Counted from the first letter of the stretch, positions 8,080 to 14,860 are shown. The stretch: 14,950 nt of DNA from a bacterium (GCA_029940125.1 JAOZRP010000016.1:1-14950); one strand, 5' to 3'. Program-made: numbers and translations. Notes: generated from the letters alone by a model not told the origin.

Positions 8080-8868
8080 TCAGAACTTGAGCTTGATCCT
8101 CGCCACGCGCTGGGCCTTGCCCTCTTCTTCATCCACCTCCAGCAATATGCCATGAAGCTGAATATTCCCGCTGGCCACCTCGAAACGGGTGGGCATGGCG
8201 GTCAGAAATTTGCTGATCACCCGATCTCCCTTCATCCCGATCACCGAGTCCATGGGACCGGTCATGCCAAGGTCGGTAATGTAGGCCGTGCCGCCGGGAA
8301 GCAGCCGCTCGTCGGCAGTCTGCACGTGGGTGTGGGTACCGGCCAGGGCACTGACGCGGCCGTCAAGGTACCAGGCCATGGCCATTTTTTCCGACGTGGC
8401 TTCGGCGTGGAAATCAACGATAATCACCCTGGTTTCAGCCCGCAGCTTTTCAATCAGCGGTACTACCGTTTGAAAGGGGCAGTCCAAAGAACCCATGAAA
8501 ATCCTGCCAGACAGGTTGATGACCCCGATCTTGATGTCTGGAGACTTTTTGGAAGGGATAATGACTTCGCCCCTGCCACTGCAGCCTTTCGGGTAGTTGG
8601 CCGGCCGCAGCAGCCGAGGCTGTCTGTCAATATAAGGCTCTATCTTCTTCTGGTCCCAGATATGGTTGCCCGAGGTAATCACGTCAACGCCGCATTGAAA
8701 AATATCTTCGGCGATTTCCGGGGTGATGCCGAAGCCGCCGGCCGCATTTTCACCGTTGGCAATCACGACATCCAGAGAATGTTCCTCAATCAGCCGGGGA
8801 AGTTTTTCCTGCAGGATTCTTCTCCCGGGGCGACCAACGATGTCGCCGATCATGGCAACGCGAATCAT
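8080..8868 (-). CDS. ymdB: YmdB-family metallophosphoesterase (2',3'-cyclic nucleotide phosphodiesterase-like)
   Basis: The 262-aa cytoplasmic protein matches the TIGR00282/YmdB family, whose characterised members hydrolyse cyclic nucleotides with a dinuclear metal site. Ligand motifs are in the expected order: GDIVGRPGR with Asp9, ANGENAAGG with Asn38 and Glu40, SGNHIWD with Asn68 and His69, DFHAE with His154, and GTHTHVQTAD with His179 and His181. Length and motif set are complete. Its ATG overlaps the rny stop (ATGA), so the two are translationally coupled, an arrangement found in many bacteria and suggesting a shared role in RNA metabolism. The in vivo substrate cannot be told from sequence. 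Confidence 0.93.
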   Translation of the reverse strand: MIRVAMIGDIVGRPGRRILQEKLPRLIEEHSLDVVIANGENAAGGFGITPEIAEDIFQCGVDVITSGNHIWDQKKIEPYIDRQPRLLRPANYPKGCSGRGEVIIPSKKSPDIKIGVINLSGRIFMGSLDCPFQTVVPLIEKLRAETRVIIVDFHAEATSEKMAMAWYLDGRVSALAGTHTHVQTADERLLPGGTAYITDLGMTGPMDSVIGMKGDRVISKFLTAMPTRFEVASGNIQLHGILLEVDEEEGKAQRVARIKLKF

Positions 8869-10430
8869 TTGGCATAACCAACCGCTCTGGTTTCGCGGAT
8901 CACGGTCACTTTGATCTGTCCTGGATAGGTCAGTTCCTTTTCAATCTGCTGAGCAATGTCCTTGGAAAGCACCAGGGCATCCTCGTCACTGATTTTCTCA
9001 TGGTTGACAATGACCCTGATCTCGCGACCGGCCTGGATGGCAAAGGTTTTGTCAACCCCTTTAAAGGTATTGCCGATATTTTCCAGGGCTTCGAGGCGCT
9101 TGATATACGCATCCAGCATTTCCCGGCGGGCCCCCGGACGGGCGCCGGAAAGGGCGTCCCCCGCCTGGACCAGCACATCCAGGACCTGGTTCGGCTCCAC
9201 GTCACCGTGATGGGCTTCAATGGCATGAACGATCTCGGGCTTTTCGCCATAGCGGCGGGCCAGGTCGGCACCGATGACCGCGTGGGAACCTTCCACCTCA
9301 TGATCCACGGCCTTGCCGATGTCATGCAGCAGACCGGCCCTTCTCGCCTCTTTCATCGGCAGTTTCAACTCCGCCGCCATCATACCGCAGATGAAGGCAA
9401 CCTCAATAGAATGTTCGTAAATATTCTGCGTGTAGCTGGTCCGGTATTTCAGCCGTCCGATCAAGCGAACCAGCTCGGGATGCATGCCATGAAGGCCAAG
9501 ATCAAAAATCGCTTTCTCACCTGCCTCCTTCATGCTGTGTTCAATCTCTGACTTCACCTTGGCCACCACTTCTTCCACATGCGCCGGATGGATCCGGCCG
9601 TCGGAAATCAGCCGGTTCAGGCTCATTCTGGCAATCTCCCGGCGCACCGGGTCAAAGGAAGAAATAATCACCGCTTCAGGGGTATCATCAATAATCAAAT
9701 CCACCCCCGTTGCCGCCTCAATGGAGCGGATGTTGCGCCCCTCGCGGCCGATAATTCTGCCTTTCATCTCATCACCGGGAAGGTTGACCACCGATACGGT
9801 ACGCTCGGTAGCGTATTCACCGGCATAGCGCTGAATCGCCTGGCTGATAATCTTGGTTGCTTTTTTCTCCGCCGTTTCCCTGGCCTCGTCCTCAACCTGC
9901 TTGATCTGCTTGGCGGATTCATGTTTCGCTTCCTCAACCATCATGTTCATCAAGGTTTCCTTGGCCTGCTGAGAAGTCATCCCGGCAATTTTTTCCAGCT
10001 CTTCCTTCTGCTGCTTGACCAGGGCATTGTATTCCTTTTCCTTCTCAATAAAATTCTTCTCCCGCTGGGCCAGGCTCTGTTCCCGCCGCTGCTGTTCAGC
10101 CTCTTTTTTGTCCAGGTTGTCGGAACGGCGCTCCAGGTTTTCTTCCTTGGTCATCAGGCGTTTTTCCAACGCCTGAATTTCCTTGCGTCTTTCACTGGTT
10201 TCCTGTTCAAACTCACTCTTGGCCTTGAAAATAATATCCTTGGCCTGAACCATTGCCTCTTTCTTCAATAATTCCGCTTCTTTATATGATTCAGAAATTA
10301 TTTTCTGGCCTTCATGCGTAAGATTTTCCAGCTCCCGCTCCGCAGTTTTCTTACGCAGCACATAGCCAATTCCCAAGCCGGCGACCATGGCCAGGAGAAC
10401 CGCAATGATTAAACCGAAATACATACCCAT
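8865..10430 (-). CDS. rny: Ribonuclease Y
   Basis: RNase Y is a membrane-anchored endoribonuclease that starts mRNA decay. The 521-aa product has the full family layout: an N-terminal transmembrane helix (about 4-25), a long charged coiled coil (about 30-200), a KH domain with GRIIGREGRNIR at 224-235, and an HD domain with the catalytic HD pair at His369-Asp370 in LLHDIGKAVDHE. The start at 10430 has GGGTGA about 7 bases upstream; a second ATG two codons later has worse spacing. The stop overlaps the ymdB start. The upstream gene-free region contains a terminator at 10688-10724, so rny should have its own promoter after it, but I cannot point to a convincing one. Confidence 0.97.
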   Translation of the reverse strand: MGMYFGLIIAVLLAMVAGLGIGYVLRKKTAERELENLTHEGQKIISESYKEAELLKKEAMVQAKDIIFKAKSEFEQETSERRKEIQALEKRLMTKEENLERRSDNLDKKEAEQQRREQSLAQREKNFIEKEKEYNALVKQQKEELEKIAGMTSQQAKETLMNMMVEEAKHESAKQIKQVEDEARETAEKKATKIISQAIQRYAGEYATERTVSVVNLPGDEMKGRIIGREGRNIRSIEAATGVDLIIDDTPEAVIISSFDPVRREIARMSLNRLISDGRIHPAHVEEVVAKVKSEIEHSMKEAGEKAIFDLGLHGMHPELVRLIGRLKYRTSYTQNIYEHSIEVAFICGMMAAELKLPMKEARRAGLLHDIGKAVDHEVEGSHAVIGADLARRYGEKPEIVHAIEAHHGDVEPNQVLDVLVQAGDALSGARPGARREMLDAYIKRLEALENIGNTFKGVDKTFAIQAGREIRVIVNHEKISDEDALVLSKDIAQQIEKELTYPGQIKVTVIRETRAVGYAK

Positions 10431-10687
10431 ATGTTCACCCTTTCTCTTTTTCCTGACAAAAGGAAATTAAAAAATAATTGACCTTCGGCCTTCTTTTCAA
10501 CCGAAAGAATCGACAACATAAACCGGCGGAAAATTACGCTCGGCGGTTACTCGCAATTTCACTTATCAACCAACATCCAGGGAAAATGACAGTCCGGGAG
10601 GAAAATAAAGAGGACCCTGCCGTCACAGACAACGGCAAGGAAAAAGAAAGGAGGACGGAAAGGTCAGAAAAACCCTCTCATGGACGC
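10431..10687 (-). other. Leader region of rny
   Basis: These bases hold no credible gene. A 6-bp hairpin TGCCGT/ACGGCA with an 8-base loop lies at 10618-10637. Close to rny is an AT-rich stretch (about 10460-10485) and the ribosome binding site. A TTGAAA with a 17-base spacer near 10500 has no acceptable -10. A plus-strand open frame at 10478-10738 is low-complexity, charged and antisense to the leader, and was not accepted. Confidence 0.4.
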
Positions 10688-10724
10688 AAAAAAACCTGCC
10701 GGAAACTCATAATATTCCAACGGG
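10688..10724 (-). terminator. Intrinsic terminator between 6S RNA and rny
   Basis: On the minus strand CCCGTTGGAA, a 10-base loop and TTCCGGCAGG form a stem of nine pairs (two G-U) with one mismatch, followed directly by seven T (10688-10694). It would stop transcripts coming from the zapA/6S side or from the promoter-like sequence at 10993-11023. Confidence 0.6.
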
Positions 10725-10986
10725 AACACAGCGATTGACAGTCGCCGCTCGACGGACCTGAAAACTCCGCGAATACACCGTGCCATCACTGTTCATGCGT
10801 TTGCACCATTGATAGGATTTCTCAGGCTGCCAACAGGGAAAGGCCAAAAAAATGTAGACATTACGCCGCCCTATATAACCGGCGGCTCCAACTTCTACCC
10901 ATCATCGGCCCATCTCATAAACATTCCTGACATTTCATCCTGCAACCACCAGGCATAACCACCTGATGCGTTAATACTTTCAGATT
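10688..10986 (-). ncRNA. Candidate non-coding RNA between 6S RNA and rny
   Basis: A TATAAT box at 10993-10998 and the terminator at 10688-10724 delimit a possible RNA of about 300 nt. It contains a 7-bp hairpin CATCAGG/CCTGGTG (10947-10968) near its 5' end and a GCCGCC/GGCGGC hairpin (10865-10886) in the middle. Only very short open frames occur on this strand: 12 codons behind a weak AGG, and 14 codons near the second hairpin. The sequence matches no RNA family I recognise. It may instead be a long untranslated spacer or the remains of a lost gene; in many relatives this is where a 5-formyltetrahydrofolate cyclo-ligase gene sits. Confidence 0.3.
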
Positions 10987-10992
10987 CTCTTT

Positions 10993-11023
10993 ATTATAAC
11001 CTCCGGGACCTGAAACAGTCCAA
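10993..11023 (-). promoter_or_regulatory. Promoter-like sequence after 6S RNA
   Basis: A perfect TATAAT (10993-10998) lies 19 bases after TTGGAC (11018-11023) on the minus strand. The spacer is longer than ideal. It would start transcription at about 10986, either of the candidate RNA or, by read-through, of rny. Confidence 0.4.
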
Positions 11024-11059
11024 GGAGTCTTAAAACCTTTATTCGCATCTAAAAATAAA

Positions 11060-11238
11060 GTGCCCCCATGGCTACCGTGTAGCCGCTTCTTTTGAACCTT
11101 AAGTAGCAGTTGAGGCAGTTCTCTACCCTTTTAGGCTTCCCTGCAAGCAGGGCATGCACACCAGGATAAGGTCTCCGCCCACGGCATAAGGTGTTGGCTC
11201 AAAAAAAATTCGACTATCACGCATAGTACAGGGGCCAC
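11060..11238 (-). ncRNA. ssrS: 6S RNA
   Basis: 6S RNA binds sigma70 RNA polymerase by imitating an open promoter and lowers transcription in stationary phase. The ends pair as GTGGCCCC with GGGGGCAC (one mismatch), giving an RNA of about 179 nt, close to the usual length. Conserved-looking blocks recur in the right order: GCATGCCCTGC with GCAGGGAAGCCT around the central region, then ACTTAAGGTTCAA, and a CGGCTACACGGTAGCC segment in the closing half. It begins 15 bases after the zapA stop, the position of ssrS in many proteobacteria. A TTTATTTTT tail follows the closing stem and could end transcription. It is probably processed from the zapA transcript; no separate promoter was found. The exact ends are estimated from the stem. 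Confidence 0.8.
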
Positions 11239-11253
11239 TTGTTTTCAAAGCTG

Positions 11254-11517
11254 TCAAGCGGGAAATTTCCGATTCAATTCTTCCAACCGCTCAACCATGG
11301 AATTTAGTTCCAACTGAAGCTGCAAGTAATCACTGGCAACGTTCATCAAGGTTAAAACCATCAAGTTAATTGTGCTAACGGTCTGCAATTTACGACCCAA
11401 AAAATCAAGCTGTTCATTAACGAAATTGGCCACCGCTTTTACATGCTCTTCATCCGAATCCGTTATGATTGTATATTCATGCCCTTTGATAGTAACCGTT
11501 ACACTTTTCTTTTCCAT
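11254..11517 (-). CDS. zapA: Cell division protein ZapA
   Basis: The 87-aa product has the ZapA layout: an N-terminal beta-rich head (VTVTIKGHEYTIITDSDEE, residues 6-24) followed by long helices that form the dimer/tetramer coiled coil. ZapA binds and bundles FtsZ filaments at midcell. NLMVLTLMNVASDYLQL is typical of the central helix. The start ATG at 11517 lacks a clear ribosome binding site. A ZapB-like coiled-coil gene lies 57 bases upstream and 6S RNA follows immediately, which supports the call. Confidence 0.9.
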   Translation of the reverse strand: MEKKSVTVTIKGHEYTIITDSDEEHVKAVANFVNEQLDFLGRKLQTVSTINLMVLTLMNVASDYLQLQLELNSMVERLEELNRKFPA

Positions 11518-11574
11518 AATTCAAAAACATACTACCTTTCGCGGACAAGTCAAAGGAGAAAAACCCGACGTTTT

Positions 11575-11850
11575 TCAGCGGGACTCGTCCGGGGGCAATA
11601 AAGGGGTATCAGGTACGGATGGATGAATATCAGCAATTTTTTGCAACAGCCGATCTATCCTGCCCTCCACCTCAACCAACAAGGCATCTTTACTTTTCAA
11701 CAACTCTTCCAACTGCCGCAGCCTGCCTTGCTGGGAATCGAGCAACGCTTCAAGCTCCCGGTTTTTTTCACCCAGTTCCTGATACTTGTCCAGCAGCGAT
11801 ACCACCTGCTCTTCCAGGAAACTGAGCTGTTCCAATCCCTTGTTATCCAA
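11575..11850 (-). CDS. ZapB-like coiled-coil protein
   Basis: The 91-aa product is almost wholly one coiled coil (about 5-75: heptads with Leu in LEEQVVSLLDKYQELGEK and onward) and ends in a proline-rich tail. ZapB in other bacteria is a short coiled coil that binds ZapA, and the position next to zapA supports that role; the fold itself is too simple to prove it. The start is a TTG at 11850 with AGGAG 7 bases upstream; the in-frame codon just before it is TGA, so no longer start is possible. An ATG 4 bases upstream is in another frame and reaches a stop after three codons. It lies 39 bases after the 63-aa gene, in the same likely operon. Confidence 0.75.
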   Translation of the reverse strand: MDNKGLEQLSFLEEQVVSLLDKYQELGEKNRELEALLDSQQGRLRQLEELLKSKDALLVEVEGRIDRLLQKIADIHPSVPDTPLLPPDESR

Positions 11851-11889
11851 TCATCGGCTCCTGTATTTCCTAGTGGATGCGCGAGACAG

Positions 11890-12081
11890 TCAAAAATCCA
11901 GGATTTCTTCTATCTCGGCAATCCTTTTGACTATACGATTTCTTTCGTCTTCTTTGAGGTCCTGCTGTAGAATTTTTTTGTTTAACTGGTACAGCTGCAT
12001 TTCCAGGGAATATTCCCGGCAGCCATACTTTCGTCCCGGCTCACCCTCCTGCCGGCCGCTGTTCTGCGTCTGGGCTTCCAT
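11890..12081 (-). CDS. Small conserved-looking protein, function unknown
   Basis: The 63-aa product has a polar N-terminus (1-22) and then a strongly amphipathic, charged helix (about 25-62) ending in IVKRIAEIEEILDF. No membrane segment and no known domain. It is the first gene of the zapB-zapA group, so a cell division role is possible but only inferred. The ribosome binding site is weak (GAGAG about 11 bases upstream). The leader just before it can form CGAAGAG/CTCTTCG (12096-12123). Confidence 0.6.
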   Translation of the reverse strand: MEAQTQNSGRQEGEPGRKYGCREYSLEMQLYQLNKKILQQDLKEDERNRIVKRIAEIEEILDF

Positions 12082-12095
12082 GTCATAATCACTCT

Positions 12096-12123
12096 CGAAG
12101 AGAAAACCCCGTCATCCTCTTCG
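12096..12123 (-). promoter_or_regulatory. Leader hairpin before the 63-aa gene
   Basis: A perfect 7-bp inverted repeat, CGAAGAG/CTCTTCG, with a 14-base loop lies 14 bases before the start codon. It is near enough to affect ribosome access. No T-run follows on the minus strand, so it is not a terminator. Confidence 0.35.
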
Positions 12124-12140
12124 TCCAAAACATTACTAGT

Positions 12141-12168
12141 TTTCATCTGGAAACCACTGTTTCCGGAC
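12141..12168. repeat. Short palindromic repeat, copy A
   Basis: Core GGAAACCACTGTTTCC (12149-12164) preceded by TTTCATCT and followed by GGAC. It shares the core exactly with copy B about 108 bases away. It lies in the spacer 12082-12326, which holds no gene. Confidence 0.7.
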
Positions 12169-12189
12169 GGGCTGTCGGTTGTTATCGTT

Positions 12190-12211
12190 CAGCTTAACAA
12201 GCTGGTTTTTT
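12190..12211 (+). terminator. Intrinsic-terminator-like hairpin between palindrome copies A and B
   Basis: CAGCTT, loop AAC and AAGCTG are followed by G and six T on the plus strand. No plus-strand gene precedes it within thousands of bases, so it could block antisense transcription or belong to an unseen RNA. The stem is only 6 bp. Confidence 0.35.
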
Positions 12212-12249
12212 CAATGTTTGCTAAAAGCTGACAACTAATCGCTGATAGC

Positions 12250-12280
12250 ATTCATCGGAAACCACTGTTTCCGGATGAAT
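12250..12280. repeat. Short palindromic repeat, copy B
   Basis: The best copy: ATTCATC and GGAAAC pair with GTTTCC and GATGAAT around a CACT loop, leaving one bulged G. It lies 46 bases after the radical SAM stop. No T-run follows on the minus strand, so it is not a simple terminator. Confidence 0.75.
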
Positions 12281-12294
12281 ACTAAGTCAAAATA

Positions 12295-12324
12295 AATCTA
12301 TCACAGGGAAGCAAAGCCTGTCAA
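12295..12324 (-). promoter_or_regulatory. Possible promoter of the zap operon
   Basis: TTGACA (12319-12324) begins three bases after the radical SAM stop. After 18 bases comes TAGATT (12295-12300). Transcription would pass through palindrome copies B and A and give a leader of about 205 bases before the 63-aa gene. Confidence 0.35.
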
Positions 12325-12326
12325 TA

Positions 12327-13286
12327 TCAATCCCCTGATGAATCGGCAAATTTACCCTGCCAGCTGTTCCGGGCGGCAAAGGCATCAAATATCTGCTGCA
12401 AAACCTGGAGTTTATTCCTGGCCCACGCCGGAGCTACAAAAACATCACGATATCCTTCGGCAGTCAGGCGCTGCACCACCACCTCCGGCGGCAGTTTTTC
12501 CAGGAACTTGACAATCAATTCCGCGTACGCCTCCCGGCTCATCAGCGTAAAAAGCCCGGCCCGGTAATCATCATACAGGGGCGTTCCCCGCAACACCAGC
12601 AGCGAATGGATTTTAATGCCCTGGATCGGCAGTCCGGCCACGTAATCAGCGGTTTCCAGCATCATTTCAGGGCTTTCACCGGGCAGGCCGAGGATGACAT
12701 GAACGCAAAGGTTCAAACCACGTCCGGCAGCCAGGCGCACCGCCTCCTCAAAGGCATGCCGGTCATGTCCCCGGTTAATGTTGCGCAGCGTCTGCTCATG
12801 CATCGACTGCAGGCCATATTCCAGCCACGTTTCTTTGGTCCGGGCATAATCAGCCAGCAAATCAACCACTTCCGGCGAAACGACATCGGGGCGGGTGCCG
12901 ATCGCCAGGCCCACCACGTCCGGAACCGACAGGGCTTCATCATAGAGGCGTCGCAGCCGGTTCAACGGCGCGTAGGTGTTTGTACCGGTCTGGAAATAAG
13001 CAATGAATTTTCGCGCCTTTCTCAACCTGGCATATAAAGCCTTGCCGGCTTCCAGCTGTTCGGTAATGGACGGCAACTGCCCCTGCTGGCGCAGCAGGGA
13101 GCCCCGGCCGTCGCAGTACGTACAGCCGCCGGTACCGCAGCGTCCATCCCGGCTGGGACAGGTGAAGCCGGCATCCAGCGATATCTTGTAGACGCGGTCA
13201 TGGAAGCGGTTGAAAAAATAACTTTTCAAATCGTAAAAACGCTTCCCCGAAACCCACAGGGGATGAAAGAGATTTTTGTTTTTCAT
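12327..13286 (-). CDS. TIGR01212-type radical SAM protein (YhcC-like)
   Basis: The 319-aa product is a radical SAM enzyme. Its cluster motif is of the C-x11-C-x2-C kind, with Cys43, Cys55 and Cys58 in CPSRDGRCGTGGCTYC, as in the E. coli YhcC group; an extra cysteine lies at 50. Further family features are YFQTGTNTYAP (about 94-104), a TRPD segment (about 132-135), WLEYGLQS (about 155-162) and HVILGLPGE (about 196-204). The reaction catalysed by this family has not been firmly established to my knowledge. The ATG at 13286 shares one base with the stop of the transpeptidase gene (TGATG), so translation is coupled; an in-frame TTG just upstream is less likely. The pairing with a cell-wall gene is worth noting but does not define its substrate. 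Confidence 0.9.
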   Translation of the reverse strand: MKNKNLFHPLWVSGKRFYDLKSYFFNRFHDRVYKISLDAGFTCPSRDGRCGTGGCTYCDGRGSLLRQQGQLPSITEQLEAGKALYARLRKARKFIAYFQTGTNTYAPLNRLRRLYDEALSVPDVVGLAIGTRPDVVSPEVVDLLADYARTKETWLEYGLQSMHEQTLRNINRGHDRHAFEEAVRLAAGRGLNLCVHVILGLPGESPEMMLETADYVAGLPIQGIKIHSLLVLRGTPLYDDYRAGLFTLMSREAYAELIVKFLEKLPPEVVVQRLTAEGYRDVFVAPAWARNKLQVLQQIFDAFAARNSWQGKFADSSGD

Positions 13287-14671
13287 CAATGACCGCTCTC
13301 GGTTTTTGCCACCGTCAAGGGCGGCTTTTTCAAAGCGTTCTTAATAACCTCAGCGGCGACGTACGCGGAGCTGATGGTTCTTCTTTCACCATGAACGAGT
13401 ACGATGGCTACGGCAATTCTACGGTTGCCGTTGACGCCGTAACCGGCAAACCATTCACAGCGTCCTTCACGGTTCGGCATGTCGATGGAACCGGTCTTCC
13501 CTCCCAAAACCCATTTTCTGGAACCGCGAACCCGCTTCAGGTGGGCAAATGACTTTCTGGCTGTTCCATACCTGACCGTACCCCGCATCAGCCGTCGCAG
13601 ATTTTTAATCGTTTTTTCCTTGAATGGGTGCGAAAGAGGCTTCAAGCAGCGATAGTACAGCTCCACCCCGGTTCCACTTTCCAACCGTTCAACCAGAAAC
13701 GGCCGCATGATAATCCCTTTATTGACCGGCAACGCGGCAATCATGGCCGCGTGCAGCGGTGAAATGGTCGTTTCGGTATTGAAGCCGCAGGCCTGCTCCG
13801 CCCGACCGTATTCTGTTTTTGGTTCCAACATCCGGCTAACCCCCACCGGCAGATCAAACTCAAGGGGGACGTTAAAAAGCAGACTCCTGGCGGTATCGCG
13901 CAGCTCAACCTCACTCAAGACATGAATTCCCAGGTTGCCAAAGAAAGGATTGACGCTGAGAGAAAAAGCCTTTTCCAGCGAAATCGACCGGGCCTTAAAA
14001 CGCCGCCGCTTCAAACCCAGCTGATGTTTATAAAGAGTATGGAAACGACCGGATACCGGCATGGTTTTGTAGCTGGTATAAGCCTTTTTCTCCAGCACTG
14101 CCCCGGCGGTCACAATTTTGAACAGGGAAGCAGCCGGAAAACCAGCGTAAAGACAGTAATTAGTTCTACCCTCGGCCAACACCGCTGGATCAAGGTTCTT
14201 GTTACGGTAACTGACCATGGCCAATACCGCCCCGGTTGCCGGTTCCAGAACCACGCCGGCCCCAATCAAGGGAGCGTAGCGGCGCAGGAGAATCGTTAAA
14301 CGATGCTGCAGTGTCGGATCCAAGCTGGTATGAACCCTAAGAGACATGTCATTCGCCGTTGAACAGAAATCAACCGGCGGGGAGGTCTGAGTAAAATATT
14401 CGGGATCAAACAAGGCTGAAAGATCGGTGCATAAAACGTCCCGTCCCCCAAAAGCACCGGCATCGGGAGAATACGCATCATTGCTGACCATCACCCGAAC
14501 ACGGGACCTGGCGGCCCAGAAACGATGCGCCAACACCAGCAAAGTTCCACAAAACAGCAGGGCAAGCAGCGCGACAGCAGCCTTTTTCACCCGGTCCAGG
14601 TGCACATTCGCGATTCTCAGACGCCGCAAACGCGACATAAAGATCATGCGGTAGTTGTTTTTCAAGCGCAT
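13286..14671 (-). CDS. Penicillin-binding transpeptidase, short form without a glycosyltransferase domain
   Basis: The 461-aa product has a basic cytoplasmic N-terminus, one transmembrane helix (about 31-50) and a periplasmic transpeptidase domain. All three active-site motifs are present: SLFK (Ser182-Lys185), SVN (239-241) and KTGS (392-395). The stretch LRVHTSLDPTLQ (111-122) before the domain is typical of class A penicillin-binding proteins, but only about 60 residues lie between membrane helix and this linker, so there is no room for a glycosyltransferase or a class B pedestal. It should crosslink peptidoglycan, or act on a special substrate. The start at 14671 is the longest reading and has no ribosome binding site, only AT-rich sequence; internal starts near residues 9, 12 or 23 are possible. 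It is followed by the radical SAM gene with a one-base overlap. Confidence 0.85.
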   Translation of the reverse strand: MRLKNNYRMIFMSRLRRLRIANVHLDRVKKAAVALLALLFCGTLLVLAHRFWAARSRVRVMVSNDAYSPDAGAFGGRDVLCTDLSALFDPEYFTQTSPPVDFCSTANDMSLRVHTSLDPTLQHRLTILLRRYAPLIGAGVVLEPATGAVLAMVSYRNKNLDPAVLAEGRTNYCLYAGFPAASLFKIVTAGAVLEKKAYTSYKTMPVSGRFHTLYKHQLGLKRRRFKARSISLEKAFSLSVNPFFGNLGIHVLSEVELRDTARSLLFNVPLEFDLPVGVSRMLEPKTEYGRAEQACGFNTETTISPLHAAMIAALPVNKGIIMRPFLVERLESGTGVELYYRCLKPLSHPFKEKTIKNLRRLMRGTVRYGTARKSFAHLKRVRGSRKWVLGGKTGSIDMPNREGRCEWFAGYGVNGNRRIAVAIVLVHGERRTISSAYVAAEVIKNALKKPPLTVAKTESGH

Positions 14672-14685
14672 AAAAAAATTATTTT

Positions 14686-14757
14686 AAAAAAACAGCGGGG
14701 GTTCATCGGAAACCAGGGTTTCCGGACAGCAGCCAGGGTTTCTCCCTGACCCTGCTG
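14686..14757 (-). promoter_or_regulatory. Structured leader of the transpeptidase gene
   Basis: Starting at the expected transcript 5' end, the leader has a strong hairpin CAGCAG...AGGG/CCCT...CTGCTG (14727-14757), then palindrome copy C, then CCCCCGCTG directly followed by seven T (14686-14692). The first arm CAGCAGGG could also pair with CCCCCGCTG, which would put a hairpin right before the T-run. This could be an attenuator; the alternative pairing is inference. Confidence 0.35.
14702..14726. repeat. Short palindromic repeat, copy C
   Basis: Core GGAAACCAGGGTTTCC (14708-14723), preceded by TTCATC and followed by GGA, as in copies A and B and in the same orientation. It lies in the leader of the transpeptidase gene, so copies of the repeat stand on both sides of the transpeptidase/radical SAM pair. 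Confidence 0.65.
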
Positions 14758-14765
14758 ACAAGCTT

Positions 14766-14793
14766 TTTACACTTTGTTATTTTCGCCTGTCAA
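14766..14793 (-). promoter_or_regulatory. Probable promoter of the transpeptidase operon
   Basis: A perfect TTGACA (14788-14793), a 16-base spacer and TGTAAA (14766-14771) place the start at about 14759, two bases before the first leader hairpin. This is a better match than the more distant GTGACA/TACTAA pair in repeat copy 3. Confidence 0.5.
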
Positions 14794-14860
14794 CCTCTTA
14801 ATCCGTCATAAAAGTTCTTGATTCAACCGAAAAACATGAGCTATAGACAACTTTCAGGAA

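Noticed and set aside
7984..8877. Plus-strand frame of 297 codons opposite ymdB
   Set aside because: Antisense shadow of ymdB, whose metal-site motifs are all present on the minus strand.
10478..10738. Plus-strand frame of 86 codons upstream of rny
   Set aside because: Low-complexity, charged, without a convincing ribosome binding site; it spans the minus-strand terminator and rny leader hairpin.
12096..12123. Leader hairpin read as a terminator of upstream genes
   Set aside because: No T-run follows the stem on the minus strand; it is kept only as a possible translation-affecting hairpin.
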